From Phaseolus vulgaris (taxonomy: Eukaryota > Streptophyta > Magnoliopsida > Fabales > Fabaceae): 64,000 bases of DNA. Both the position numbers and the translations under genes were made by a program. The notes under the pieces were generated by a model. The model saw only the letters and a list, made by a program, of their open reading frames with translations, had not been told where the DNA came from and ran no database searches. The DNA is taken from assembly GCF_000499845.2 (NCBI RefSeq), contig NC_023753.2:9191791-9255790 (forward strand), in the 5' to 3' direction. Positions 29,980 through 42,615 of the stretch are shown piece after piece (within the stretch, counting starts at the first letter, position 1; each line of letters starts with the position of its first letter).

Positions 29980-31364
29980 TATGCTACCTGATGTTTTTTG
30001 TACAGTTAGGAGCAATGATGGTAGAAGAAAAATGATAGTAAAATTTTCCAACCGCATGGTTATAATCTGTTTTGTATTGGAACTTTGTTTACCTTCTGGA
30101 GCAATGGCTTATCACTTGATTTCTTTAGAACATTCGTGAAGTTGAATATGTTGACCATATATTTATATATAATGAAAATTTGTTTGAATGGTTTGCTTTC
30201 GCCCAAGAGAAAATGTGATGATGCTATTATTTGTGGAGTAAGGCAGAAAAGTATAGAGAAAAGAATGAAGGAAAATTGGTAAACAACTATGGTTTAAGGT
30301 TGGTAATTTGTGACACTAGAGATAACAATGGATTAGGAATATATAAGTCATAGTTTTTGTAACCATCCCAAGATAATTTTAGGAGTAAGTGTATGTCTAA
30401 TTTTATAATAAAAATAAAATGTCTATTTAGATTTTTTTTCTAAACATGAAAAATTATTAGTATCCCTTCTCAATACAATTAATGTCTGTTTTGGAAGAAT
30501 GAAAATAGAAAGAAGACAACATAAATGGTTTGGTTAAATGGAAATAAAGTATTGAAATTTTGATATTAAAAAGAGAAAACTAACCTTTTAACAACTTAAT
30601 GTATTGATATTTTAGTTATATATATAACTTAAAATACTAATATATAATATTTTATTATTAAAATGAGTGGTTAAGTGAGTTTTTATTTTGGAAGTTTTAA
30701 AAGTATAATTTTTTAAAATACAATAAGATCTACTATTTTTTTAATTTTTTTTTCTCCAATCAAATATTCTTAATTTCTCATTTTTTTCCGTCTATTTTCG
30801 TTCATTCACCCTTTTGTATTTCATACGTTCTGTTTATTTTTCTTCTATGAAACGCAATCTCAAAATTAGTTGTGATGAGATTACTTAACTTTCTGAAAAG
30901 AAATCACACATTAATTTTATAAACTTTAAATAAGTTCACTCAAAGTTAGAATAAAAAAAGTATTAATTAAAATTACTGATACAAATAAAAAAAATTGAGT
31001 TAAAAAAGTGCCATGAATATAAGGTTATTTTCTAAAATATTAAATAAAATTACTTAATTTTTGCTAACAGAGTATGAATATGAATATGCTTTTCTTGGAC
31101 GTAGCAATTGTGTTTGCAAAATGGTGCGAACGATTATATTTATTTAATTAGAGTGTATTAACGATGAATATAGGTTCGAAAATGGTGATTGCTGCATATA
31201 AAAGTTTTAGAATTGATTTTGGTTTTCGACCTTATTCAAAGAACAGTAATTATAGGGTAGACAGTTGTTACAAGACACTAAAAATGTGGCATGGTGATCG
31301 TGGGAAATCAGTTGCTACTAGAGCATGTACGAAGGAGTGTTGGAGATTGTCGGAGAGTGGCAAA
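29980..31364. other. Intergenic DNA between the tandem kinases
   Basis: The first few hundred bases are the likely 3' untranslated region of kinase A. The rest is AT-rich promoter-proximal DNA of kinase B. An in-frame extension of kinase B reaches back to an ATG at 31164, but its 67 codons resemble no kinase N-terminus and are counted as leader. Nothing else was recognised. Confidence 0.5.
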
Positions 31365-34300
31365 ATGTCGAAAGATTGGAGCGCATCAAAGAGCAAAAAC
31401 GTGTTGCCGCACGAGACCCCGGACCTGAAGGAGCACTACGTTGTGGGGCAGAAGGTGCTGGGAAAAGGGCACTTGGCCACCACCTACCTCTGCACCCACA
31501 AGGAGACAAGGAAGAGTTACGCCTGCAAAACCATCCCAAAGGCCAAGCTCTTGTGCCAAGAGGAGTGTGATGATGTGTGGAGGGAGATTCAGATCATGCA
31601 CCATTTGTCGGAGCAACCCAATGTGGCAAGGATACAGGGAATCTATGAGGACAAGTTTGCGGTGCACCTTGTGATGGAGCTGTGTCGTGGGGGTGAGCTT
31701 TTCTATAGGATCACTCAGAAGGGGCATTACAGCGAACGTGAGGCTGCCAAGTTGATGAAGACCATTGTTGGGGTGGTCGAAGGGTGCCACGCTCTTGGGG
31801 TCATCCATAGGGATCTTAAACCTGAAAATTTCTTGTTTGATACCCCTGCCAGTAAGGCCACCCTCAAGGTCATCGATTTTGGCTTCTCTGTCTTCTTTAA
31901 ACCAGGTTCTATTCATCTCTTATATTCAATTCAATTTTATAATGCGTCCATTTTTGCCTATGAATTTGTCTATGAAACTCATCAAATTACCTCCCATGGA
32001 AGTAAATATGTGTAGTGTAACAGGTCCACACATTATTACTGTGAATCAACTTCAACACATTTGTTGTCTTTGCCTTGGGTTTAGCTGCGTGCTTACCCTT
32101 GACATGGATATAAAAAATAGAGAAATCTTAAATGCGCAATTTAATGAACCTCTCAGTCTAGGATTTAGAAATGTTCCCCAAATGTCTATGTCTAATTTAC
32201 AAAACAATGATGCCTGGTTGTGGTAAACATAATAACAACCACAAAGGATTAATGTAAACTTTAGAATCACAAACAATGGAGTTTTGCCCAATGCCGTGCA
32301 TTAAAGTCTATCTAATAAGGCAATAATTTCATATTTAGAGAAAAATATGGTGAGTACTAAGTGAAAGTCCAAGATATCATAATTCACTGTCATCATATAG
32401 TAATGTAATTAAAACAATATCCATCATGTAATTAGAACAATATAATGATTATTGTGGATCTATGACTCAAAATTAGATCATCTGGTGAACCAATGGTCTT
32501 GTACATACATTCTTTGGAGTTAGTTTTCTGTTATAACTTGACCTAACTTGTAACTGCTGTGTGCTCTGTATGAAAGAGTGTTAAAAGTAAGCAACTTAAT
32601 GATTACCTTGCTTAATTCTGAATTACTTGCAGACGGTGCTTTCATTTCTAACTTTGTGTTTGTTCTTTATTTTGTTTTCAATGGGTGTAATTTGCTTTAC
32701 CTATTTGCCCGTTTTTTCGTTGTTATTGGGCATAATTTGACACTTGGTGCAAAACCATTATTTTCATAATTAATATTATTTAACTAAGTAGTTCTAATCC
32801 ATAAATTTCTGACACACGTTATATTCACTTTATTTTATTTTTCTTGATGTTATACAAGTTTTCCTTGGTCATTTAACCATCACCCTGTATTTAGTAATTG
32901 TGTATGATTTTTGTCATACAAGCTAATACCAAACACACTCTTACCTTTGCCCTTTTCTTGTTTCTTCTCAGGACAAACCTTTAGTGATATAGTAGGAACT
33001 TGCTACTATATGGCCCCAGAGGTGTTGTGCAAACAATCTGGACCAGAAGTGGACGTTTGGAGTGCTGGTGTTATTCTGTACATCTTACTGAGAGGGCTCC
33101 CACCTTTCTGGGCAAGTAATGATCCTAATATGTACTGTAATTCTCTTCGACTAACAACTAAACTTTTTCTTTGTAAATTATTTGATCACATTCTCGTTTT
33201 CTTCTTTGTGCCTGAGTTGCATTCAATTTTTTTACTATTTTCAGAATCCGAATCAGGAGTCTACAAACAGATTTTGCATGAAGAGGTTGATTTTGCATCT
33301 AATCCGTGGCCAAGTATATCAGGAAGTGCTAAAGATTTGATAAAACAGATGTTGGATAAAGACCCTAAGAAAAGAATTTCTGCTCATGAAGTCTTGTGTG
33401 AGTTTCTTGAATGCTAGTAATAACTGAATTTCACGTGCTATAGGTGTATGGCAGCTCATTACAATGTCATAGCTTAGTAGTAGATCTAACAAGTACGGAG
33501 TCTTATACACTCAGGTCACCCTTGGATTGTTGATGATAGTGTTGCCCCGGACAAACCTCTGGATCCTGCTGTTTTGACACGCCTAAAGCATTTCTCAACA
33601 ATGAATAAACTGAAGAAGATGGCATTACGTGTATGTTTAGTATCATTGTATGCCTTACCTTTTTTTTTGTTTGATTTAAAAAAATGATATTAATTTTGTC
33701 TTGAGATTTATATTAAAAATTTGTCAAATTAGATAACCTCTCATAACTTATTGTTGCAAATTCAATCCAAAATTCCTGACATTGATACAAGTAGTGGAAA
33801 GTCAAGAGGTATATTCCAAGAGGTAGGGGTAGGAATGCATCTTGACTCTTGAAGAATCCCATTATCATAATGAGGTTAGAGGTGAAATAATTAAAGTCTA
33901 TTGAGTCTTATTTATGGTGGTAGTCATGAAGCTTTGTTTTATAAAGGGATCATATGAAGAAAAAAATATACACTCAATCTAGAGAGAGGGTCACCACCCT
34001 ACAAGAGAAGGGGCAGGATTTTCTCAAGATTGTCTAGAAAACTAATGCATTGTTATATAATGAAACACTTTTGAGACAATTTGGTGGAAATAGACAAGAG
34101 GTGTCGAATCATGTAAATTCATACTTTTCTGTATTTTTCATTTATGGTGTTGTTTTGTGTTTGTCTCATACTTTGATCCTCATTAGGTGTGAGAGGAGTT
34201 TTTTCCTATCACTTATATATGACATAAAAGTTGCATGTGCCATTTTTTGGAGGGGTATATCTAAATCTGGACGACATGTCACTTAGTTTTTAGTTTGAAG

Positions 34301-37300
34301 TTATACAAAAAGTTTCTATGAATCCATTTCGTTCTTATTTCTGCTTTTGTTGGATATTTCTATCCTTGGTAAGATTTCTGTTTGTTCTAGGGTGATGATT
34401 AAATTCAGTTCTATGGTCTCTTTGTTAATCATTTCCATTCATTTTGATTTTGGGTCTGTTATAAGGACTTCTAGAAGAGAAAAATATGAAGAAAAAAATG
34501 AAATTATTTTCTGTATAGGTTAAAATTAGCTTGTGCATAAGTGAAAAAAAAATGTAGAGAAGCTATATGAGAGAGTTTCTCCAAATTAGCTTGTGCATAC
34601 AAAAGTCAATTTCATTCTTTTCTTATTTTCTCTCAAGCTTGTCCAAACATAAATAATTTGTATGCTTTATCAGTTTTTTGTATAGTATTGTGTCCATCTA
34701 AGTCGTGCACTTATATTTTACATTAAAAAATTCTTCAGGTCATAGTAGAAAGACTTTCAGAAGAGGAAATAGGTGGATTAAAAGAGTTATTTAGAATGAT
34801 TGACGAAGACAATAGTGGGACAATCACTTTTCAGGAACTCAAAGATGGTTTGAAAAGTGTGGGATGTGATCTCATGGAATCTGAAATTAAATCCCTTATG
34901 GAGGCGGTAGGTAAATTATCATTATCATAGAATGCAATACAAACGGAGGTGTTATGTGAAATAGCTTCATATCTTTTTTGCTTCTTTTGTATATGTTGAA
35001 TTGGGTGATCTTTAACTGGCTTCTCTTGTGCACTTTGGCAGGCTGATATAGACAGCAATGGGACAATAGACTATGGTGAATTTCTCGCAGCTACACTACA
35101 CTTGAATAAGATGGAAAGAGAAGAAAATTTGGTTGCTGCTTTTTCCTATTTTGATAGAGATGGTAGTGGTTATATAACCATTGATGAGCTTCAACAGGCT
35201 TGTAACGACTTCGGTCTTGGTGTTTTGCATCTGGATGAGATGATCAAAGAGATTGATCAAGACAATGTAAGTTCCTCTAAATTCACTAGTATATGCTGAT
35301 GTGAGTGTTGTCACTTTGCTTAGTTTAACTAAGAACTTCATTGTTGATTTCTTTTTTAGTTTAACAATAAAATTAGTGAAAGTGAAATATGTTTCTCCTT
35401 TCTTGTTTCTCTTAGAAGTCAACCATCAGGATTAGAGACTTCATAAGGATTCAATATTTAAAGCAACTTTTGCTATTTTTTTCAATTTTGATTTCTACCA
35501 TTTACGCTTTTATTCTAAAGTTTTTAAATATTGAAAATGTTTTTAGCAATATTGTTATACTCACACACAGGGGTAGAAAACAGAGGATGAAAGGAAACAA
35601 TATTTGTATAGTATTATTGAAAACACGCGTCACGAAAGTTTCTTACAAGAGAAGGAAAGAATATCCACTGATTCAATGAATGCTAATACAGATACTAGAA
35701 TAGAAAATCCCCAAAGGGCCAAGGAGAGAGAGATAATTTCCAAAATGATTCTACACCCTTCTGGTACCACTGTTGTTCCTTAAAATCCCTTCACCACACG
35801 GAATCCTTCAGGGTTTGATTGACTAACTTTTTACGCTCACTTTTTCGATTGACAGTCTTTCTCTTGTCCTCGACCGTATGTGCCACCTGACTAACAATTT
35901 CACTATTTTTGTTTTGCCCTCATTTCTCATCTGCCATTTTATCAGTTGACCCTTTTACCCCCATAACATTATCAGCTGACCCTTTACATTTCCTCCGCCA
36001 TCGAAATCAACCTTGTCCTCGAGGTTGAAATTTGGATAGTCTTTTTGTGATGACATTGATATCCTCCCACGTATTGTTTAATGGATTGAGGTCCTCCCAT
36101 GAGATGAGGATTTGCTGAACATGTTTGGGTTGGGTGAGTGGACTTTCTACATTTGTGATCCGAGGTAATGGCACATATAATTGCTGATGGTCTCCGTAAC
36201 ATTTCTTCAAGACTGAAACATGGAAAACAGGGTGTATTCTGGCAGTGGGTGGTGGTATCTGTAGCTTATAAACATCTGGGCCAATCCGCTGAATGATAGA
36301 AAATGGGTTTAAGTATTGAAGTCTGAGCTTTTTGTTCTTGCGGAGGTGCACTAAGTGTTGTCTTGTCGGTATGGTTGAAGTTTGACAAACACGAAATCAC
36401 CAACTTGAAAGTCCGCTAGAGTTTTTCTTTTGTCAGCAAACTTCTTCATGTGATTCTGAGCTTTCAATAGATTCTTCTTCAATTGCAATAGAATTTCATT
36501 ATGTTGGTGCAACAACTCTTGTAAGGATGGAAGGTTAGTGTGATCGAATTGATACTAGGTTATGGTAGGTGGGTCACGGTCGTAGACAACTCATAATGGT
36601 GTCATTCCAATGCTGGTTTTGAAGTAACTGTTGTACTATGGTTCTGCCCAAGTTAAGAATTCAGACAATTTTTTTGGATTTTCACCAACAAAACTTCGTA
36701 AATACATCTCAAGGCATTTATTGAGAGCCTCGTATTGACCATCACTTTGAGGATGGTAAGCTGAACTCATCGCTAATGTAGTGCCACTGAGTTTAAACAA
36801 GTGTTGCCAAAACCTACTAGTGAAAGCTCGATCATGATATGAGACTATGGATTTTGGAAACTCATGGAGCTTTACGATAATCTTGAGGAAAACCTCTGCA
36901 ACTTGTTTACTTGTATAATCAGTTTTCAGTGGCTAAGTGAACATATTTTGACAATCTGTCAATGACGACCATAATGACTGTACATCCTTGTGAAGGAGGA
37001 AGTTCCACAATGAAATCTATAGTCACATCTTCCCATATCTGTGCAGGAATAGGGAGCAGTTGTAACAATCCTTGGGGCAAGACAGTGCTGGATTTGGCTT
37101 TCTGGCATGTGAGACAGTGTTGAACATGTCTTTTAACGTCCTTATACATTCTAGGCCAAAAGAATTGAGTTGATATACGAGCAACACCGGCATGGCCGCC
37201 TATAGGGGAGTCATGAAATTCATGCAAAACCTATTGAATGAAGTTATCCAGGGGAGGGATAACTAATCGTTTTTTTCCAGTACAACAACTGGTTTTGGAT

Positions 37301-39840
37301 AGAATAATTAGGGTGGGGAGGTTGACTCTAATTACATGCTCATACAATCTCCCTATAAGTATTGTCAGATTCAATTGCAGCGGTTAGCAGGGATATAAAA
37401 TCCCAAGTAGGCTACGATATAGCTATGCAGAAGGATCTGGAAAGAGCATCAACACCTTTATTCTCTTTGCCTGGTTTTGTACAGTGGCAAAGTCATAGCC
37501 AAGGAATTTATGGAGCCATGCTTGTTGTTCTGGTGTTTGGGTAGTTTGGTCCAACAAGCATTTGATGCTCTTTTGGTCAGTTCTAACAATGAACTTGTGG
37601 CCCAACAAGTAATGTCTGAATTTGGCAATGGCTGTTGTGATGGCATACATCTCTGCCGATTGCTTTTGCATAGTGGGAGACAGTTTCTTGGAGAGATATG
37701 CAATAGGGTGGTGATGTTGGCTTAGGATTGCCCCAATACCACTTTCCGAGGCATCAATTTCAACAATGAAGATTTGTGAGAAGTCTGGGAGTGTCAATAC
37801 AGAGGCTGCTGTGATCGCCTGCTTCAAATGTTCAAAGGCAGCAGTAGCTACAGGGTCCCAGTGGAAACTAGAAATAGGTTCCACTAGCAGCTTCAAATGT
37901 TGAGCAATTCAAGGCTGCAAAAAATTGTCAGAGCTACCAGTATCTAATAATATTGCACAATTACTCCATTAGTACCTATCCCCGTGGATCCTTTTTAAGC
38001 ATTATATGACAGATGATGTTGCAATTCATTGTCGGGACTGTCCTTATTAGAAGAAATAGGGAATTCTGTGTCAGGTTGTTAATCCTCTAAGTCTGCAGAA
38101 TAAAGGAGTAAGTAGTGTTTGTTGGGACATCTGTGTATAGGTGTAAACTTGTCGTCACAAGTATAGTACAAGCCTTTTTCTCGGCGTAACATTTCGACTG
38201 GGGAGATTCTTCAAATATTGGATAGTCTAACAGGTGGTGGGTTTGGTTGTTGGCTGGGCAAAGGGAGGAGGCCAGACAGGGTAGTAGGTATATGGTGGGA
38301 ACTGACAGGTTTGTGAAGGGTGAAGCGGAGGTAGTGGTATGATTGTCTTCAAACAATGTGGCTAGGGATACTACTTTTAATAAGGAGTGGGGACTTTCGG
38401 ATAATACCTCTCTACAAATATCCAGCTTTAACCCACTGATGAAACAATCAGGCAAGGCATCTGCAGTGACTCCAGTGATTCTATTTGCCAGTACTGTGAA
38501 CTGCGTATAGTATTCAGCAACAAAATTCCTTTGGGTCAATTTAAATAGAATAGAACGTGGGCATTCAAATAGGGAGGGACCAAATTCCACCTCCAAGGCA
38601 CGAGTGAAACTCTGCCAGGATGGAAATGTGTTGTTCTTCTGCATCATCTGAAACCACGAAACAGCATCTTTCATGAGGTGGATGGCAGCTATAGTCAAGT
38701 GTTGTAAATTTGGTGCTGCATTGTGGTCAAAGAATTGTTCTGCTTGGAATACCCATTGAAACACATTCGACCCATCAAACCTAGGGAAATCCAGTTTGAC
38801 GTTGCAACCTGGGATGGTGGTGTGCATGAGCTAATCCTGTCTGAATCAGAGTGCGAACCCCAGTAGTGTGTGCATTCGAGATTTCCCGCATAGCAGGTTT
38901 CAACTGCTCGAAATGAGACTCATAATCAACATTGCGTTTCTCCACGAATTCTAAAATCTTCTTAACATCATTTCCGAGCTCTTTTAATCACGTATTTTTC
39001 TGCCATTGATACTATGAAAGCACCAATGTTATATTCACACACAAGGGTAGAAAAGAGAGGATGAAAGGAATCAATATCTGTATAATATTATTGAAAACAC
39101 GTGTCACGAAAGTTTCTTACAAGAAAGAAAGAATATCCACTTACTCAGTAAATGCTAATACAGATACTAGAACAGAATGCTAATACAGATTATCCAACTC
39201 AGTGAATGCTAATACGAAGGATCCTTTTTCCCTCATAACAAATATCTACTAAATTCTCAGGTTTCTGAAAATAAACCCTTTAAATATCATCACCAACTTT
39301 ACTTTTATATTAGCTAAGGAGTCATCCTACTCTCATAACAAATATCTACTAAATTCTCAGATTTCTGAAAACGAGCCGTTTAAATATAATCACCAACTTT
39401 ACTTTTATATTAGCTAAGGAGTCGTCCTGTGGAGGTAGAGTTGATCCTTTTGTATTTCCGTAAGCACTTACATTATCAAATTCTCAATATTTTTTTGAGC
39501 TATTAATCTATATCACTGATATTGAGCAAATTTTAAATGCTAATAACGTTCTGTGCCCTTCCTTCTTAACCTTGGTCTCTCAACTCTTTCATTTTAGCGG
39601 TCCCAAATAAGGCTTTTCTTTCTCTGATATTTGAATGAATTTACCTAGGATACCTTCCTCTCTAAAGCACATAAGACATTTTTTTTTTCTAACTTATGTG
39701 TCCTTTTTCAGGATGGGAGAATTAATTATGGGGAGTTTACAACAATGATGAGAAGGGGCGAACCAGGTAGAAACAGAACCATGAACAGCAATGTTAGCAC
39801 TTCATTATTGCACGAGTTAGGACTGAAAGACTCATCCTAA
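31365..39840 (+). CDS. Calcium-dependent protein kinase, CPK4/11/12 type (copy B), with transposon in last intron
   Basis: A tandem paralogue of copy A. Exons are 31365-31905, 32972-33115, 33245-33397, 33515-33630, 34739-34906, 35042-35266 and 39712-39840, again 491 residues with the same exon phases. The start [19 protein letters not shown] was chosen because it aligns with the copy A start; an in-frame ATG at 31164 is possible. Lys55, HRDLKPEN (Asp150), DFG (Asp171) and MAPE are kept, and all four EF-hand loops are complete. Odd points: the glycine loop reads LGKGHLA, with the invariant Phe and the third Gly replaced by Leu37 and Ala38, and GGELFDRI of copy A is GGELFYRI. The sixth intron is about 4.4 kb because a chromovirus inserted between EF-hands 3 and 4. 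If that intron were retained, the protein would stop soon after residue 446 and lose half of EF-hand 4. Exons look intact, but expression is uncertain. Confidence 0.9.
35553..35988 (-). repeat. 3' LTR of the chromovirus (436 bp)
   Basis: On the minus strand it starts TGTAAAGGGTCAGCTG just after the purine tract GGCGGAGGAAA and ends GTATAACA. Its terminal 150 bp recur at 39027-39178. Confidence 0.8.
36004..36351 (-). pseudogene. Chromovirus integrase tail with chromodomain-like end
   Basis: It encodes the conserved post-integrase module ([19 protein letters not shown], then [14 protein letters not shown]) and a chromodomain-like end ([17 protein letters not shown]). In chromoviruses this module steers integration to chromatin. 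The purine tract overlaps its end, as is usual in this clade. It is cut off from the upstream integrase by stops and frameshifts. Confidence 0.8.
36620..37227 (-). pseudogene. Chromovirus integrase remnant
   Basis: The HHCC zinc-binding part is clear ([20 protein letters not shown], then CLTCQKAKS), followed by the start of the catalytic core ([24 protein letters not shown]). A stop and frameshift follow near 36919. The reading then resumes with FTSRFW and [17 protein letters not shown]. The second catalytic Asp, normally in SDR, appears to be Tyr (SYHD). It is inactive. Confidence 0.8.
37423..37955 (-). pseudogene. Chromovirus protease remnant fused to RNase H
   Basis: The protease core [10 protein letters not shown] lies near 37955-37925. 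After one in-frame stop the same frame runs through [11 protein letters not shown] directly into the RNase H module ([50 protein letters not shown]). The whole reverse transcriptase domain that belongs between them is missing, and the junction stays in frame. Confidence 0.8.
38087..38827 (-). pseudogene. Chromovirus gag remnant
   Basis: It encodes a retrotransposon gag domain ([58 protein letters not shown]). The expected N-terminus begins at an ATG near 39006 but is broken by stops before 38827. No intact CCHC knuckle was seen at the C-terminal end. Confidence 0.8.
39027..39178 (-). repeat. Truncated 5' LTR of the chromovirus
   Basis: It matches the first 150 bp or so of 35553-35988 (plus-strand order), starting TGTTATATTCACACACAAGG. 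The match stops near 39178, after which ATGCTAATACAGAT-type words are locally repeated to about 39215. Confidence 0.78.
39229..39428. repeat. Tandem duplication, about 100-bp unit, in kinase B intron 6
   Basis: Two copies (about 39229-39330 and 39331-39428) run from CTCATAACAAATATCTACTA to TATTAGCTAAGGAGTCRTCC with a few substitutions. They lie next to the truncated LTR and may mark the rearrangement that removed its end. Confidence 0.85.
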
Positions 39841-42144
39841 TATGCTAATTGAAATCTTTAGTACCCTTAGGAAACATGATGATAGAAGAAAAGTCATAGT
39901 CAATTTTTCATACAAATGACTATTATCTATTTTATATTGGAACTCTGTATCCGGTGAAGTCAAAGATACTCAACATACATACAAGGTAAATAAAAGGTAA
40001 ATAGGCTTTATGTGTTTGTGTTGAGCAAAGAGCAAAGAGAAGGGAGATGTGATGCTATTATTTTTCAAGCTAAAAGAAGAAGAAAAGGATACCGAAGTCT
40101 ACCTACAGAGTCATGTTGCCTTTAAAAATTATGAGTCCAATTCTTATCTCACTGGACTAACCTTATTGGTTACACAATTTTCCTTATAATAAAACGAGTT
40201 CTCTTTTGATGTTTTATTAGTGTAAAATTTTCATATGGTAATTACTTAAAACAAATCAAATATAATTTTACAATTAGTTATTACAGATAATTTTACCATA
40301 TGATAATTTATAATTCAGTGATAATTAAAAATCATTTACAAACTTATTCTATTTTAATTAAATTTTGATAAAAATATAGCTTAATTTTAAGCAGAATATA
40401 TTTTATATGATCTACAATTTCTTAGTAAGAATTTTATTATTATTAAAACATTTCTCTATTTTTAAAAATTCTCATTTTCAAAATATTTTTCTTACAATGG
40501 TAATTTAGTTTCAGCCTTCCTGTTTCAACAATTTTTTAATGTATTATAAAAATGATACTTATTAATGTATTTCAAAAAAAGACATGAAAGTCACCTAATA
40601 ATTATTTTTTTGCCTTATACGAGTATTTTTTTTATTTTTTTTAAAAATGTTTAAAAATAACAAATGAAGCATTTTGAATTAATATACATTATTTTATCAA
40701 AATAACAAATTAACTACCCCAGTATTTTAAAATTGAAGAGAAAATTATACGAATGAACCATTTTGAATTAATATACATGATTCTATTTGGTTGTATAAAT
40801 TTCAACTTTCATATCTAAATTTAAATTGAGATTGATTAATATTATAAGACCTAAAGTTTTAAATGGATCAAAGATGGAAATTGTGGGAAGCTGTGCATAA
40901 AAGAATTCTTACAGACACACCACTTCTAGCTAAAAGAAAGTTAATTTTAGCATTTATTATTGGATATGTAAACTACTATAATGCAGGTATATGATTGTAT
41001 TTACTATAATTATGAATATCAATGTTTTGTTGTTCGAAGTCCAAGGTTTTTTTAAGATAATTACATTGTTTGTGTTAATATGGTTATTGTTTGTAAGTGC
41101 AAGAAGAAATAAGTATTTTATATTGATTTTGATTATTTGTTATATGTGTTAAGTTAACACTCCATTCATTCAAGGGAGTGACTGATGCTTACCTTTAGAG
41201 TAAATATCCTAAGCCATAGGAGATTTCTTAAGTGGTGATGTGGTGGTGGAGCATCAAATTCTAAAATGTGTGAAACCATGTTACATGTCAATGTTAAACC
41301 CTAAACAATAATATTCAAGTGTCAAGGAGACATACCTAATTTATTTTGTTTGGATTTGTGTAACTAAGAAAGTGTGACACTATTTAGACGATAAATTCTT
41401 CCTTAATTTAGGAGACAAAGTTAGCTTAAACAACATATTTTGCACTATGTAAATGTTAATGTACACATATAATTATATATGTGATTGGTGTATCGAGATG
41501 CATGTAAGATATGCTATTCTTTATGAGTGTGTCATCTCTTTTAGGTGTATTATTCTTTTATGGGTGTATAGTAAGAATACTTGGGATGATATTGTGGTCT
41601 TAAGGGATGCAATATTAAGCACGTAACTCATTAAGAGAATGTTATATTTTGTGTAAAGTTAAATCATATTCTTGTATCAAAGCTTTTTATGTTTTCTATC
41701 ACATATGTAAGTAATCTCTAACATAAGAAACTACGATTAAAGTTGACCACTAAGGTTAAATTTCACCAATGGTATTTTTGATAGGTCAAACATTAGTATT
41801 TGTTAGGACATGCTTCCTACAAGTATTTTGGAACATGTAGAATGTGAAAACTTACATTGTTTCACCTGAAATATAATTGATATTTTTACAATGTCATATG
41901 AATTGATATGATCATACTTCATGTTAGAATAACATAGAGATAATAGAGAAAAAAAATACGTGGAGATACTTAAATGATTTTTATTTTTATTTTTAGATAT
42001 TATGATATGGGAACTTAATGTTATAACTACATTTAATACACCATTAATTTGTTAAGGTGTCTTTTAAGGATAAAATTATTACGAAGTTTTTTGAATTTTA
42101 GAGTGGACAATATATATGATGTGGTAATTGGTAATTGATTTTAA
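39841..42144. other. Intergenic DNA after kinase B
   Basis: The presumed 3' untranslated region of kinase B is followed by AT-rich DNA. No gene, RNA gene or transposon ends were recognised. Confidence 0.5.
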
Positions 42145-42615
42145 CAATGTTATCTCAAGTGACTTGATGTCGAAACATTGATGTTGTCTATGGAGATGGA
42201 AAACTGGTGCCAAAGACGAATACTCGTTCCCTTAACCCTCAATTGGAGGTTTTTTCCAGTTAGTGTTATCCTAAGTGACTTGATGTCAAAACATTAACAT
42301 CGTCTATGGAGATGGAAATGTAGTGCCAAAGACGAATACTTGTTCCAGTACGTTAATAGTCCCACATAATTTAAGAGTCGAGGTAGAAAATAATTTAAAT
42401 ACACCTTCTCAACCCATTGAGGTGTTTTTTAAGAACAAAAAATCATAATAAAGTTTCAAGTTCCCAAATTGACCATAATGATGTTATCTCAACAAGATGG
42501 AAAAGTGATTTTAAAGAGAAACTCTAGTTCCTTTAACCATTGATCTAGGGGCTTATTCCAATACACTCAGTAGTTCACATAACTTAAAAATCGAGATTAA
42601 TGATAATTTAAATAC
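42145..42615. repeat. Degenerate tandem repeat, three copies
   Basis: Copies start near 42145, 42263 and 42480. They share GTTATCYYAAGTGACTTGATG (first two copies), CTATGGAGATGGAAA, GTGCCAAAGACGAATAC, and, in the last two, CACATAA followed by TTAA and GATAATTTAAATACA or its variant. The third is the most diverged. No coding content was seen. Confidence 0.55.

Larger units (their letters stand above)
35553..39178 (-). mobile_element. Decayed Ty3/gypsy chromovirus in kinase B intron 6
   Basis: On the minus strand the order is a truncated 5' LTR (about 39027-39178), gag, a protease remnant joined to RNase H, integrase, a chromodomain-like tail and the 3' LTR (35553-35988). Reverse transcriptase is absent, so the copy cannot move on its own. 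The about 150 bp shared by the two LTRs differ at about a dozen sites, which points to an old insertion. The primer-site region after the 5' LTR reads TTGGTGCTTTCAT. A target duplication cannot be checked because the 5' LTR is truncated. Confidence 0.88.

Noticed and set aside
31164..31364. A 67-codon N-terminal extension of kinase B
   Set aside because: It is in frame but has no resemblance to CPK N-termini, and the ATG at 31365 aligns with the start of the tandem copy. Transcript ends would be needed to revisit this.
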